Below are positions 15,015 to 22,400 of a DNA stretch of 31,340 nt, piece after piece (positions within the stretch are counted from its first letter, which is position 1; every line of letters begins with the position of its first letter). Origin of the DNA: Cyanobacteria bacterium UBA1221. Its GTDB lineage: Bacteria > Cyanobacteriota > Vampirovibrionia > Gastranaerophilales > Gastranaerophilaceae. The DNA lies in contig DBXD01000030.1 in the NCBI GenBank assembly GCA_002309425.1, positions 41,249-72,588 on the forward strand, read 5' to 3'. The translations under genes were made by a program, and so were the position numbers. The notes beneath the pieces were generated by a model. That model had not been told where the DNA came from and searched no databases. It saw only the letters and a program-made list of their open reading frames with translations.

Positions 15015-16343
15015 ATGCTGACAGAATTTATATCAGCGCATGGAGCTTTGGTATCAGGGATGATTTTACTTGTTGCATATGTATTTATTGCAACAGAAAA
15101 AATCCAAAAATCAGTTGTTGCTCTTGTGGGGGCGGCCTTAACCATGCTGCTGGGACTTTTACCCTTTGAAGGTTATGTGAACAGTAACGGTGAATACGTA
15201 AAAAACGTATTTAATTATATAGCATTTGATGTAATATTTTTACTCATAGGGATGATGATATTAGTACATATCGCATCCAGAAGCGGTGTGTTTAAATGGA
15301 TTGCGCTGTCACTTCTAAAACTAACAAAAGGCCATCCAAAACTGGTGTTGTTTACTCTTGCTGCTTTTACCGCAATAGCATCGGCTTTTTTGGATAATGT
15401 TACGACAATCGTTCTTATTATGCCTGTGACTTTTGTTATCGCAAAAGAGTTTGATACCGATCCGATACCTTTTTTAATTACGGAAGTTATTGCCTCTAAT
15501 ATCGGGGGGACAGCGACCCTTATCGGTGACCCGCCGAATATTATTATCGGAGCAAGGGCAGGTCTGAGTTTTATGGATTTTGTGTATGAACTTACGGATA
15601 TCGTATCTCTGATTTTCCTTGTAGTTGTGGGTATTTTAATCTTTATGTTCAGAAAAGGATTAAAAGCCTCTCCTGAAAAGATGGAGCATATAGCAAATTT
15701 GGATAATTCCGGTACAATAACCGATAAGGCTCTGATGATTCGCTCTTTGATTACCATAGGTCTGGTAATCTTAGGGTTTATGACACACGATATTACCCAT
15801 ATCCCGGCATATGTTTTTGCGGTATCGGGTGCCGCCTTTTTACTGTTGTTTGAAAGACCGAAAGAAATATACAGAGATGTTGAATGGCTTACAATATTTT
15901 TCTTTGTCGGTTTATTTATAATAATCGGCGGCTTTGAAGCCAACGGAGGAATATCCTTCCTCGCAAATAAGTTGATAGAGCTGACACATGGCAGTTTGAC
16001 CGCAGCAACAATGTTTATTTTGTGGGGTTCGGGTATATTATCCGGTATTATAGATAATATTCCTTATACGGCCACTATGGCTCCGCTTATCGACCAGGTT
16101 CAGCATACAATTCCGTATTTGGGAGAAGGACATAATCCTATGTGGTGGGCTTTGTCATTGGGGGCATGTATAGGAGGAAACTTCACTATGGTTGGGGCTG
16201 CCGCAAATGTTCTTATGAGTGAAACCGCTGCAAGCCACGGATATCCTATATCATTTATGAGATTTATGAAATACGGTGTTATAACAACGACTATTGCGCT
16301 TGCAATCAGTTCTGCTTATCTGTATTTCAAATTTTTGGCATAA
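15015..16343 (+). CDS. ArsB/NhaD-type ion transporter (CitMHS superfamily)
   Basis: 442 residues, about 11-12 hydrophobic segments, inner membrane. Family signatures are ASAFLDNVTTIVLIMPVTFV and SNIGGTATLIGDPPNIIIG, with pseudo-symmetric partners in the second half, SGIIDNIPYTATMAPLI and GACIGGNFTMVGAAANVLM. These mark the ArsB/NhaD permease group within the ion-transporter superfamily. A Na+/H+ antiporter or anion/organic-acid transporter are both possible; an arsenite pump is less likely, as no arsR, arsC or arsA is nearby. GAGGAGGT is five bases before the ATG. It is monocistronic as far as can be seen. Substrate cannot be assigned from sequence. Confidence 0.82.
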   Translation: MLTEFISAHGALVSGMILLVAYVFIATEKIQKSVVALVGAALTMLLGLLPFEGYVNSNGEYVKNVFNYIAFDVIFLLIGMMILVHIASRSGVFKWIALSLLKLTKGHPKLVLFTLAAFTAIASAFLDNVTTIVLIMPVTFVIAKEFDTDPIPFLITEVIASNIGGTATLIGDPPNIIIGARAGLSFMDFVYELTDIVSLIFLVVVGILIFMFRKGLKASPEKMEHIANLDNSGTITDKALMIRSLITIGLVILGFMTHDITHIPAYVFAVSGAAFLLLFERPKEIYRDVEWLTIFFFVGLFIIIGGFEANGGISFLANKLIELTHGSLTAATMFILWGSGILSGIIDNIPYTATMAPLIDQVQHTIPYLGEGHNPMWWALSLGACIGGNFTMVGAAANVLMSETAASHGYPISFMRFMKYGVITTTIALAISSAYLYFKFLA

Positions 16344-16382
16344 ACGGCAGACTTTTTGTTTTTAAAGAGTTTTAAGGTATAA

Positions 16383-16400
16383 AGTGTAAATTTTTGTAAA
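16383..16400 (-). promoter_or_regulatory. HLR1-like paired repeat upstream of the glucan phosphorylase homologue
   Basis: TGTAAA at 16385 and 16395 (period 10). On the minus strand it reads TTTACAAA-AA-TTTACACT, one mismatch from the cyanobacterial HLR1 pattern of two KTTACAWW octamers separated by two bases. It shares 16 identical bases with the site at 28199. Confidence 0.45.
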
Positions 16401-16488
16401 CGTCATGTTTAGCCATATATAACTAACTCTAAAGGACTAGCCGTTGTTATAATGTAAATTACTTTAAAACTTAATAAAAATATGTTAT

Positions 16489-16513
16489 TATAATGATGTC
16501 TGTGGCAGCAGAC
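16489..16513 (+). promoter_or_regulatory. -10 element and leader hairpin before the glucan phosphorylase homologue
   Basis: TATAAT at 16489-16494 without a good -35. Another TATAAT is at 16448-16453. The early leader has GTCTG (16498-16502) / CAGAC (16509-16513). Confidence 0.4.
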
Positions 16514-16550
16514 GGTGCGTATACAGAATTTGAAGAAAGGGTTTATAAAT

Positions 16551-18242
16551 ATGGCATTACCGAATGTAGCTTATTTCTCTATGGAGATAGCAATAGATCA
16601 GTCACTTAAAACGTATTCCGGCGGACTCGGATTTTTAGCTGGTTCTCATATGTTGTCAGCAGGGTATCTCCAAATGCCAATGGTAGGTGTTACTATCTTA
16701 TGGTCATACGGTTATTATGACCAGCGGATAGCACATGATGGACAGGTTGAAGTAGCATATATCAGAAAGTATTATGACTTTCTTCAGGATACAGGAGTTT
16801 CAACTGAAGTTGATATCTTTGGGGAAAAGGTTAAGGTAAAGGCTTTTCTTGTCAGACCGGAGTTGTTTGGTACATGCCCTGTGTATCTCTTGACTACGGA
16901 TTTTGAAGGAAACAGTGATTGGGCAAGAAGTATAAGCCACAAGTTATACGACGGTAATGAAAAGATAAGAATTGCTCAGGAAACAGTTCTGGGTATTGCA
17001 GGTGTAAGGATTTTGCAGGCATTGGATTATAAATTCGATGTTATTCATATGAATGAAGGTCATGCTCTGCCTGCTGCTTTTGAATTGTTAAGACAGTATA
17101 ACGGGGATGTAGAAGAAGTAAAACGTCATACCGTATTTACAACGCATACTCCTGTTGCAGCAGGTAACGAAGTTCACTGGGTAGATACACTTTTGGAAGG
17201 CGGTTTCTTCGCAGGCGCAAGCCGTGAAACAGCAGTTTCTTTGGGTGGCGAAAACTTCTCGCTGACCGTTGCCGCTTTAAGGATGAGCAGATTGGCAAAT
17301 GCGGTTTCTCAATTACATGGACTTGTTTCCAATAAAATGTGGGAATGGGTTGAAGGCAGATGCCCAATTAGAGCTATTACAAATGCGGTAAATCTTCATT
17401 ACTGGCAGGATGAAAGAATTATGTATGCTAAAACTCCGCAGGAGCTGCTCGATGTTAAACGTCAGATGAAGGTTGAATTGTTTGATTATGTCGCAAACGT
17501 TGCGGGAAAAAGATTTAATCCTGATGTATTGACTATTACCTGGGCAAGAAGATTTGCGGATTATAAACGTGCATGGTTAATTCTGATGGATAAAGACAGA
17601 ATATCGAAACTGCTTGATGAAGACAAGCTTCAGATTATATTTGCAGGTAAGTTCCACCCGGATGATTTAATGGGTAAGGAAATGTTCAACAAGTTGTTGA
17701 ACCGTTCTCACAGCATGCACAATGTTGTTGTATTGCCCGGATATGAACTGCAACTTTCAGGTATGCTAAAGAGGGGTTCTGATATATGGCTGAATACCCC
17801 GTTAAGACCGTTTGAGGCTTCCGGTACTTCCGGTATGTCTGCAAATATGAACGGTACACTTCACTTATCAATATTTGACGGTTGGACTGTTGAAGGAACT
17901 TTCCATGGAATAAACGGTTATACTGTAGAATATCCTGAACTTGATGCTGAAATGCCTTGGGAAGAAAGACACTGGAAAGACCATGAGTGTGTAATGGATA
18001 TTATCGAAAACGAAATTATTCCTACATACTACGATAATAAAGAAGAATGGGCAAGATTAATGAGGCAGGCTATCAGAACATCTGAGGCGTACTTCAACTC
18101 CGACAGAATGGTTATTGAGTATTATAACAGGTTGTATCAGCCGATTGCTCATAATGATTCTACGGCAGGCGAGGAGCGTAAAGAGATGAAAATTTCCGAA
18201 GCTCCTACCTTTGATGCCTGGACGTTCTCTAATATTAAATAA
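16551..18242 (+). CDS. alpha-glucan phosphorylase homologue (GT35) lacking the PLP lysine
   Basis: 563 residues from MALPNVAYFSMEIA; AAAGGG lies upstream of this ATG, and I reject the longer GTG start at 16515. The short form (T. maritima type) of the glycogen/alpha-glucan phosphorylase family is clear: YSGGLGFLAGSHMLSAGYL, HMNEGHALPAAFELL, TTHTPVAAGNE, WARRFADYKRAWLI, FAGKFHPDD, and LRPFEASGTSGM. Family members continue GTSGMK, where the Lys forms the Schiff base with pyridoxal phosphate. Here residue 430 is Ser (codon TCT): GTSGMSANMNGTLHLSIFDG. Without it, normal phosphorolysis of glycogen is doubtful. It may be a diverged glycosyltransferase, a regulatory paralogue, or use another lysine. 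It stands alone, followed by a terminator; no glgA/B/C is nearby. Confidence 0.85.
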   Translation: MALPNVAYFSMEIAIDQSLKTYSGGLGFLAGSHMLSAGYLQMPMVGVTILWSYGYYDQRIAHDGQVEVAYIRKYYDFLQDTGVSTEVDIFGEKVKVKAFLVRPELFGTCPVYLLTTDFEGNSDWARSISHKLYDGNEKIRIAQETVLGIAGVRILQALDYKFDVIHMNEGHALPAAFELLRQYNGDVEEVKRHTVFTTHTPVAAGNEVHWVDTLLEGGFFAGASRETAVSLGGENFSLTVAALRMSRLANAVSQLHGLVSNKMWEWVEGRCPIRAITNAVNLHYWQDERIMYAKTPQELLDVKRQMKVELFDYVANVAGKRFNPDVLTITWARRFADYKRAWLILMDKDRISKLLDEDKLQIIFAGKFHPDDLMGKEMFNKLLNRSHSMHNVVVLPGYELQLSGMLKRGSDIWLNTPLRPFEASGTSGMSANMNGTLHLSIFDGWTVEGTFHGINGYTVEYPELDAEMPWEERHWKDHECVMDIIENEIIPTYYDNKEEWARLMRQAIRTSEAYFNSDRMVIEYYNRLYQPIAHNDSTAGEERKEMKISEAPTFDAWTFSNIK

Positions 18243-18263
18243 ATTATAATCAATAAGTATTTC

Positions 18264-18290
18264 AGAGGGGTGTAATTACATCCCTCTTTT
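18264..18290 (+). terminator. Rho-independent terminator of the glucan phosphorylase homologue
   Basis: AGAGGGGTGTAA / TTACATCCCTCT (18264-18287) is fully self-complementary apart from one G:T pair. In RNA it would form about ten pairs with a four-base loop, followed by TTT and AT-rich sequence. Confidence 0.85.
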
Positions 18291-18293
18291 ATA

Positions 18294-18323
18294 TTGCCAG
18301 TTATATATGTAATGTGTTAAAAT
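18294..18323 (+). promoter_or_regulatory. recG promoter, probably giving a leaderless mRNA
   Basis: -35 TTGCCA (18294-18299), 18-base spacer, extended -10 TGT-TAAAAT (hexamer 18318-18323). Only six bases separate the -10 from the ATG at 18330, so the transcript should start at or next to the start codon. Confidence 0.6.
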
Positions 18324-18329
18324 CAGGAT

Positions 18330-20708
18330 ATGATTGAGAATTTAGATCAGCTGCGTGCGGCGATTGAAGTAGAAAAGAAATATAAATATATTGATATACA
18401 GGGAAAACAATGTTCTTTTTCCTCATTTATACGCAAATTGTCCCGAAAACAATATAAATTAAGCGGTAAAAATCCCAGATGGGCAGTAGTTTTGGAAACT
18501 TTTGAGCATTATTCGCAAGCCTCGGCATTAGAGCGTAAAAGAGCCATTGATTTGCTTGTAAAAGTCGTTAAAGCCGAGTTGGATAAGCCGAAAGAAGAAG
18601 TTGCCGAGCATAAAACGATGCCAAAAGACCCGAATAAAGTTGATGTAATGTATATTAAAGGTGTCGGACCTAAAATTGCATATTTGCTGAATAAGTTAGG
18701 AATATATACCGCAAATGATTTAATTTGTTATTTCCCGAGAAAACATGTTGATTATTCGTCAAGAACTCTCATCAGCCACCTTCAGGAGGGGCAAACTACA
18801 ACCGTTTTCGGCTATGTTCATGGTGTGTCAATCTATAATTCTCCAAAAGGTTTGTCTATTACAAAGGTCATCATAAAAGATGAAAGCGGTAAATTGGAAT
18901 TAACCTTTTTTAATGCCAAAGCAAACCGATATGTTCAGGAAAGAATGCGCTCCCAGTTTCCGAAGGATGCCGCTATTATGCTTTCAGGTGTTGTAAAACG
19001 TGATAATTATACGAATAAACTTACAATGGATAAGCCTGCATATTCGATTATGACGGGCGAGTTTTTAACAGATGAAAAAACAAACCTTAATCTTGCAAGA
19101 ATCGTTCCGATATATACGGTTTGCGAAAATCTGAACATAAAAACACTGAGAAAAGCAATTTTTAATGCCGTTGAGCTTTATAAAGATTACATTGTAAATA
19201 TAATTCCTGAAGAGATAAAAGACAGATTAGGGATAATGGATAAGAAAGATGCAGTTATGCAAATTCATTTTCCGGAATCTATGGAAAAACTTGAATTGGC
19301 AAGATTTTCACTTGTGTTTGAGGAGTTGTTTTTGCTCCAGCTTAAACTGGCAAGGCTCAGAGAAAATACCTTAAAAGAAAAGTCAATTAAGTTATCGGTA
19401 AAAGCTAACGGGCTTGTTCAGACATTTGTTAAAAATTTACCGTTCGAGCTGACGGATGCTCAAAAAAGAGCAATTAATGAAATCCTGAGCGATATGAATT
19501 CTGATACCCCGATGGCAAGACTGTTGCAGGGTGATGTCGGCAGCGGTAAGACTGTAGTTGCATGTATAATGCTGCTTGCTGCAATAGAAAACGGGTATCA
19601 GGGTGCATTGATGGCACCGACTGAAATCTTGGCACAACAGCACTATAACAATTTTGTCAGATGGCTTACCCCGCTTGGGCTGAGTGTTGGTTTGTTCCTT
19701 GGCTCACAAGGAGTAAAAGCGAGGAAAACATTCAGAGAAGGTCTTATAAATGGGCAGACAAATATAGCTGTCGGGACACATGCTCTGATTCAGGAAAATG
19801 TTGATTTTAATAACTTAGGTGCAATAGTGGTTGATGAGCAGCACAGGTTTGGGGTTAAGCAACGTAACTTATTAAAAAAGAAATCCGTAAATCCCCAGAT
19901 GCTTACCATGACGGCAACGCCTATCCCGAGAACGCTGGCACTGACTGTTCATGGCGATCTTGACTTAACCGTAATTGATGAACTTCCAAAGGGCAGAAAA
20001 CCGATTATTACTTCTCTTGTCAGTTCTCACAAGAGTGTATACAGTCTTATTTCAAAGGAGGTTGAGGCCGGCAGACAGGCGTATGTTGTATATCCGCTTA
20101 TTGATGAGAGCGAAACTTTATCGGCAAAAGCCGCAACGGTTGAGGCAGAAAAACTCCAAAAAGAGGTATTTCCTCAGTACAGAATAGGTTTATTACATGG
20201 CAAACTCAAAAACAGTGAAAAAGAACAGGTAATGGACGATTTTAAAAACGGTAAATATGATATTCTTGTTTCAACGACGGTGGTTGAAGTAGGTGTTGAT
20301 GTCCCTAATGCAACCGTAATGGTAATTGAAAATGCGGAACGTTTTGGCTTGTCGCAGCTTCACCAGTTAAGAGGTCGTGTAGGCAGATCAGATATTCAGT
20401 CGTATTGTGTTTTAGTGTCTGCTTCAAGGTCAGTCGAAACCAGAGAACGGTTATCGATTATGACACAGACAAATGACGGTTTCGTGATTGCAGAAAAAGA
20501 TTTGCAGCTGAGAGGGCCGGGAGAGTTTTTAGGTACAAGGCAAAGCGGTCTTCCTGATTTAATAATTTCTGATATAGTTAAAGATGCAAAAATTCTTGAA
20601 ATGGCTCGCAATGAGGCTTTGGATTTTGTAAAAACTCACGATTTAAAAGATTATCCTCTGCTGGAAAAAGTTACTTCTTTAGAGATATTTGGCGGAATAG
20701 ATATTTAA
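18330..20708 (+). CDS. recG: ATP-dependent DNA helicase RecG
   Basis: 792 residues. RecG remodels stalled replication forks and Holliday junctions. The first 95 residues or so are an extension absent from E. coli RecG (693 aa), with a charged helical region; similar extensions occur in cyanobacterial and plant RecG. The wedge/OB domain starts at about 107 with DVMYIKGVGPKIAYLLNKLG and carries FPRKHVDYSS. Helicase motifs: Walker A G401-DVGSGKT, D502-E-Q-H, TATPIPRTLALTVHGDLDLT, TTVVEVGVDVPNAT, and QLRGRVGRSDIQSYC. No convincing Shine-Dalgarno at a usable distance; the promoter lies directly against the ATG. The stop overlaps the stop of the convergent VWA gene by three bases. Confidence 0.96.
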   Translation: MIENLDQLRAAIEVEKKYKYIDIQGKQCSFSSFIRKLSRKQYKLSGKNPRWAVVLETFEHYSQASALERKRAIDLLVKVVKAELDKPKEEVAEHKTMPKDPNKVDVMYIKGVGPKIAYLLNKLGIYTANDLICYFPRKHVDYSSRTLISHLQEGQTTTVFGYVHGVSIYNSPKGLSITKVIIKDESGKLELTFFNAKANRYVQERMRSQFPKDAAIMLSGVVKRDNYTNKLTMDKPAYSIMTGEFLTDEKTNLNLARIVPIYTVCENLNIKTLRKAIFNAVELYKDYIVNIIPEEIKDRLGIMDKKDAVMQIHFPESMEKLELARFSLVFEELFLLQLKLARLRENTLKEKSIKLSVKANGLVQTFVKNLPFELTDAQKRAINEILSDMNSDTPMARLLQGDVGSGKTVVACIMLLAAIENGYQGALMAPTEILAQQHYNNFVRWLTPLGLSVGLFLGSQGVKARKTFREGLINGQTNIAVGTHALIQENVDFNNLGAIVVDEQHRFGVKQRNLLKKKSVNPQMLTMTATPIPRTLALTVHGDLDLTVIDELPKGRKPIITSLVSSHKSVYSLISKEVEAGRQAYVVYPLIDESETLSAKAATVEAEKLQKEVFPQYRIGLLHGKLKNSEKEQVMDDFKNGKYDILVSTTVVEVGVDVPNATVMVIENAERFGLSQLHQLRGRVGRSDIQSYCVLVSASRSVETRERLSIMTQTNDGFVIAEKDLQLRGPGEFLGTRQSGLPDLIISDIVKDAKILEMARNEALDFVKTHDLKDYPLLEKVTSLEIFGGIDI

Positions 20709-21424
20709 TTATTCGGTGAAAGTATTTTTGCCTCAACTCTTTTTTCTCCTCTTGAAGATTCTTCAAGACTTTTTGCAAGTTCGGCGGCGGTGTTTGCGGT
20801 ATAAAATTTCCCGCTGGTTACAAGAGATGTGCATTTAAGCTGGTCTAAATCTTCTTCATCATCTATATTAAAGGCAATTACGTCGATGACGACATCTTTT
20901 CTGGTGCGGATTAGTTCCATTACAAATTTGCAGGGACTCTCATCACAGTTTTCTCCGCCATCAGTCAAAAGAATTATGTGCTTTTGACCTCGGATTCCCG
21001 CAAAATCGTATTTTATTGCCTGTTTTAGGGAATATGTGATAGGAGTCATTCCTTTTGGGTGAGATTTATCAAGAGCGGTATTTATGGATGCCGTATTAAT
21101 CTTTGATATCGGTACGAGTAGTGTTGAAGCCCGGCATGCTTCAATAGGCGTAAATCCCATTTTGTGTCCGTATATTCTTAACCCTACCATTGAATTTTTA
21201 TTAATTGACGGCAGAAGTTTTTTTACTGTTTCGACCATCATATCCGCTTTACTCTTACCTTCAAGGTATTCAGACATTGAATTGGAAAAATCTAATATAA
21301 AGAGGGTATAATCTTCACTTTCTTGCTGAAAACGGTAGCTTTCAGGAGAGGATACCTCATAGGTGTATGTAATACCTGCACAAAAAGTAAGAAGGAAAAT
21401 CAGAGCATAAATAAAGTTTTTCAT
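20705..21424 (-). CDS. secreted von Willebrand factor A domain protein
   Basis: 239 residues. A signal peptide covers residues 1-22 (KNF, hydrophobic 5-18, no convincing lipobox). A single VWA domain follows, with a complete metal-ion-dependent adhesion site: D45-F-S47-N-S49, T127 in KGMTPIT, and D155 in LLTDGGE. Four cysteines (97, 160, 165, 198) could form disulfides, in keeping with an envelope location. VWA domains bind protein ligands through the metal. TATAAT (21436-21431) is only six bases from the ATG and there is no Shine-Dalgarno, so the mRNA may be leaderless. Its upstream neighbour is ldcA (55 bases). Its 3' end runs into that of recG with no terminator between. Role unknown. Confidence 0.85.
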   Translation of the reverse strand: MKNFIYALIFLLTFCAGITYTYEVSSPESYRFQQESEDYTLFILDFSNSMSEYLEGKSKADMMVETVKKLLPSINKNSMVGLRIYGHKMGFTPIEACRASTLLVPISKINTASINTALDKSHPKGMTPITYSLKQAIKYDFAGIRGQKHIILLTDGGENCDESPCKFVMELIRTRKDVVIDVIAFNIDDEEDLDQLKCTSLVTSGKFYTANTAAELAKSLEESSRGEKRVEAKILSPNN

Positions 21425-21430
21425 ATATAA

Positions 21431-21436
21431 ATTATA
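21431..21436 (-). promoter_or_regulatory. -10 element directly before the VWA gene
   Basis: Minus-strand TATAAT six bases before the ATG at 21424. No convincing -35 was found at the usual distance. Confidence 0.4.
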
Positions 21437-21479
21437 AAATTTAATATGTAAATTTCATTCCACGGATATCGTTGTCCGG

Positions 21480-22358
21480 TTATACAATCTTTAAAGTGCC
21501 GTTAAATTCTGCCTTTATCCCAACAGGAATTGTTTGTTTTTCTTTTCCGTGAGAAAATTTAAAACCTGATGCTGCAGGAATATTCAGCGTTGAAGCAAAT
21601 TCTTTTTCCAAATCAAAAAGCCACTGCTCATTATCAACGTTTAAAAATTCCCCAAAAGCCACAGCGGCAATATTTTTTCTGAAATTAGGAATATTTATAA
21701 GCTGGTTTAGCATTTTATCCAACTTGTAAACGGGTTCGTTTACATCTTCCAAAAAGAAGATAAATTTTTCGTCAGGTATAAAATCAGTACCGCATAAGGA
21801 TACTATGGTTGACAAGTTTCCGCCCCATACTATACCCGATGCAGAACCATCTTTTATGATATTCTTGGAATTGTAAAGAGAATATTTTTCTGAAATTACT
21901 TCAAAAAAAGACTGTGTAGTGTATTCGTTTGGATTGTCATCTGCAAAATCGCTCTGTGCCATAGGGCCCGAAAAGGTCATCAAATCAGATTTTTTCAGCA
22001 TCATTATGGATAATGCAGTAATATCAGAATATCCGCAAAATATTTTCGGGTTATTTCTGAAAATTTTATAATCTAATTTATCAGCAATGCGAATAGCTCC
22101 ATAACCGCCTCTTGCGCAGACTATTGCTTTAGTTTCATCCGATAAAAAAGCGTTATGCAAGTCCTCTAATCTTGCCTCATCATTGGCGGACATGTATCTG
22201 TAATTTTCAAAAATATGCTTACCGTATTTTACTTTATATCCGAGTTTTTCAAAAAAGACTTTTGAGCGGGTAATCATATCTTTATCGACAGCACCAGAGG
22301 GCGCAATAATTTCAACGGTATCTCCCTTATTTAGTGATTGAGGCTTGATTAAATTCAT
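21480..22358 (-). CDS. ldcA: LD-carboxypeptidase, S66 family
   Basis: 292 residues, full family length. LdcA removes the terminal D-Ala from murein tetrapeptides during cytoplasmic peptidoglycan recycling. The Ser-Glu-His triad is visible: S111 in FCGYSDITAL, E204 in FFLEDVNEP, H270 in FKFSHGKEKQ. IIAPSGAV at the N-terminus, ARGGYGA (82-88) and GIVWGGNLS (175-183) are also family motifs. No signal peptide, so it is cytosolic. GAGGA is six bases before the ATG. It is divergent from dnaX, with 42 bases between the starts. Confidence 0.93.
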   Translation of the reverse strand: MNLIKPQSLNKGDTVEIIAPSGAVDKDMITRSKVFFEKLGYKVKYGKHIFENYRYMSANDEARLEDLHNAFLSDETKAIVCARGGYGAIRIADKLDYKIFRNNPKIFCGYSDITALSIMMLKKSDLMTFSGPMAQSDFADDNPNEYTTQSFFEVISEKYSLYNSKNIIKDGSASGIVWGGNLSTIVSLCGTDFIPDEKFIFFLEDVNEPVYKLDKMLNQLINIPNFRKNIAAVAFGEFLNVDNEQWLFDLEKEFASTLNIPAASGFKFSHGKEKQTIPVGIKAEFNGTLKIV

Positions 22359-22382
22359 AAAGTATCCTCTTTTTTATAATTC

Positions 22383-22391
22383 TGCTATAAT
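22383..22391 (+). promoter_or_regulatory. extended -10 of dnaX
   Basis: TGC-TATAAT (hexamer 22386-22391), nine bases before the ATG at 22401. No Shine-Dalgarno follows, so a leaderless or nearly leaderless mRNA is expected. The -35 is poor. Confidence 0.5.
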
Positions 22392-22400
22392 AATATTATC

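Noticed and set aside
15215..15943. 242-codon open frame antisense to the transporter
   Set aside because: It lies wholly opposite a clear ArsB/NhaD-type gene and has biased, low-information composition; no start signals.
16515..16550. GTG start giving a 12-residue longer glucan phosphorylase homologue
   Set aside because: The added residues follow a leader hairpin, lack a ribosome site and are not part of the family; AAAGGG precedes the ATG at 16551.
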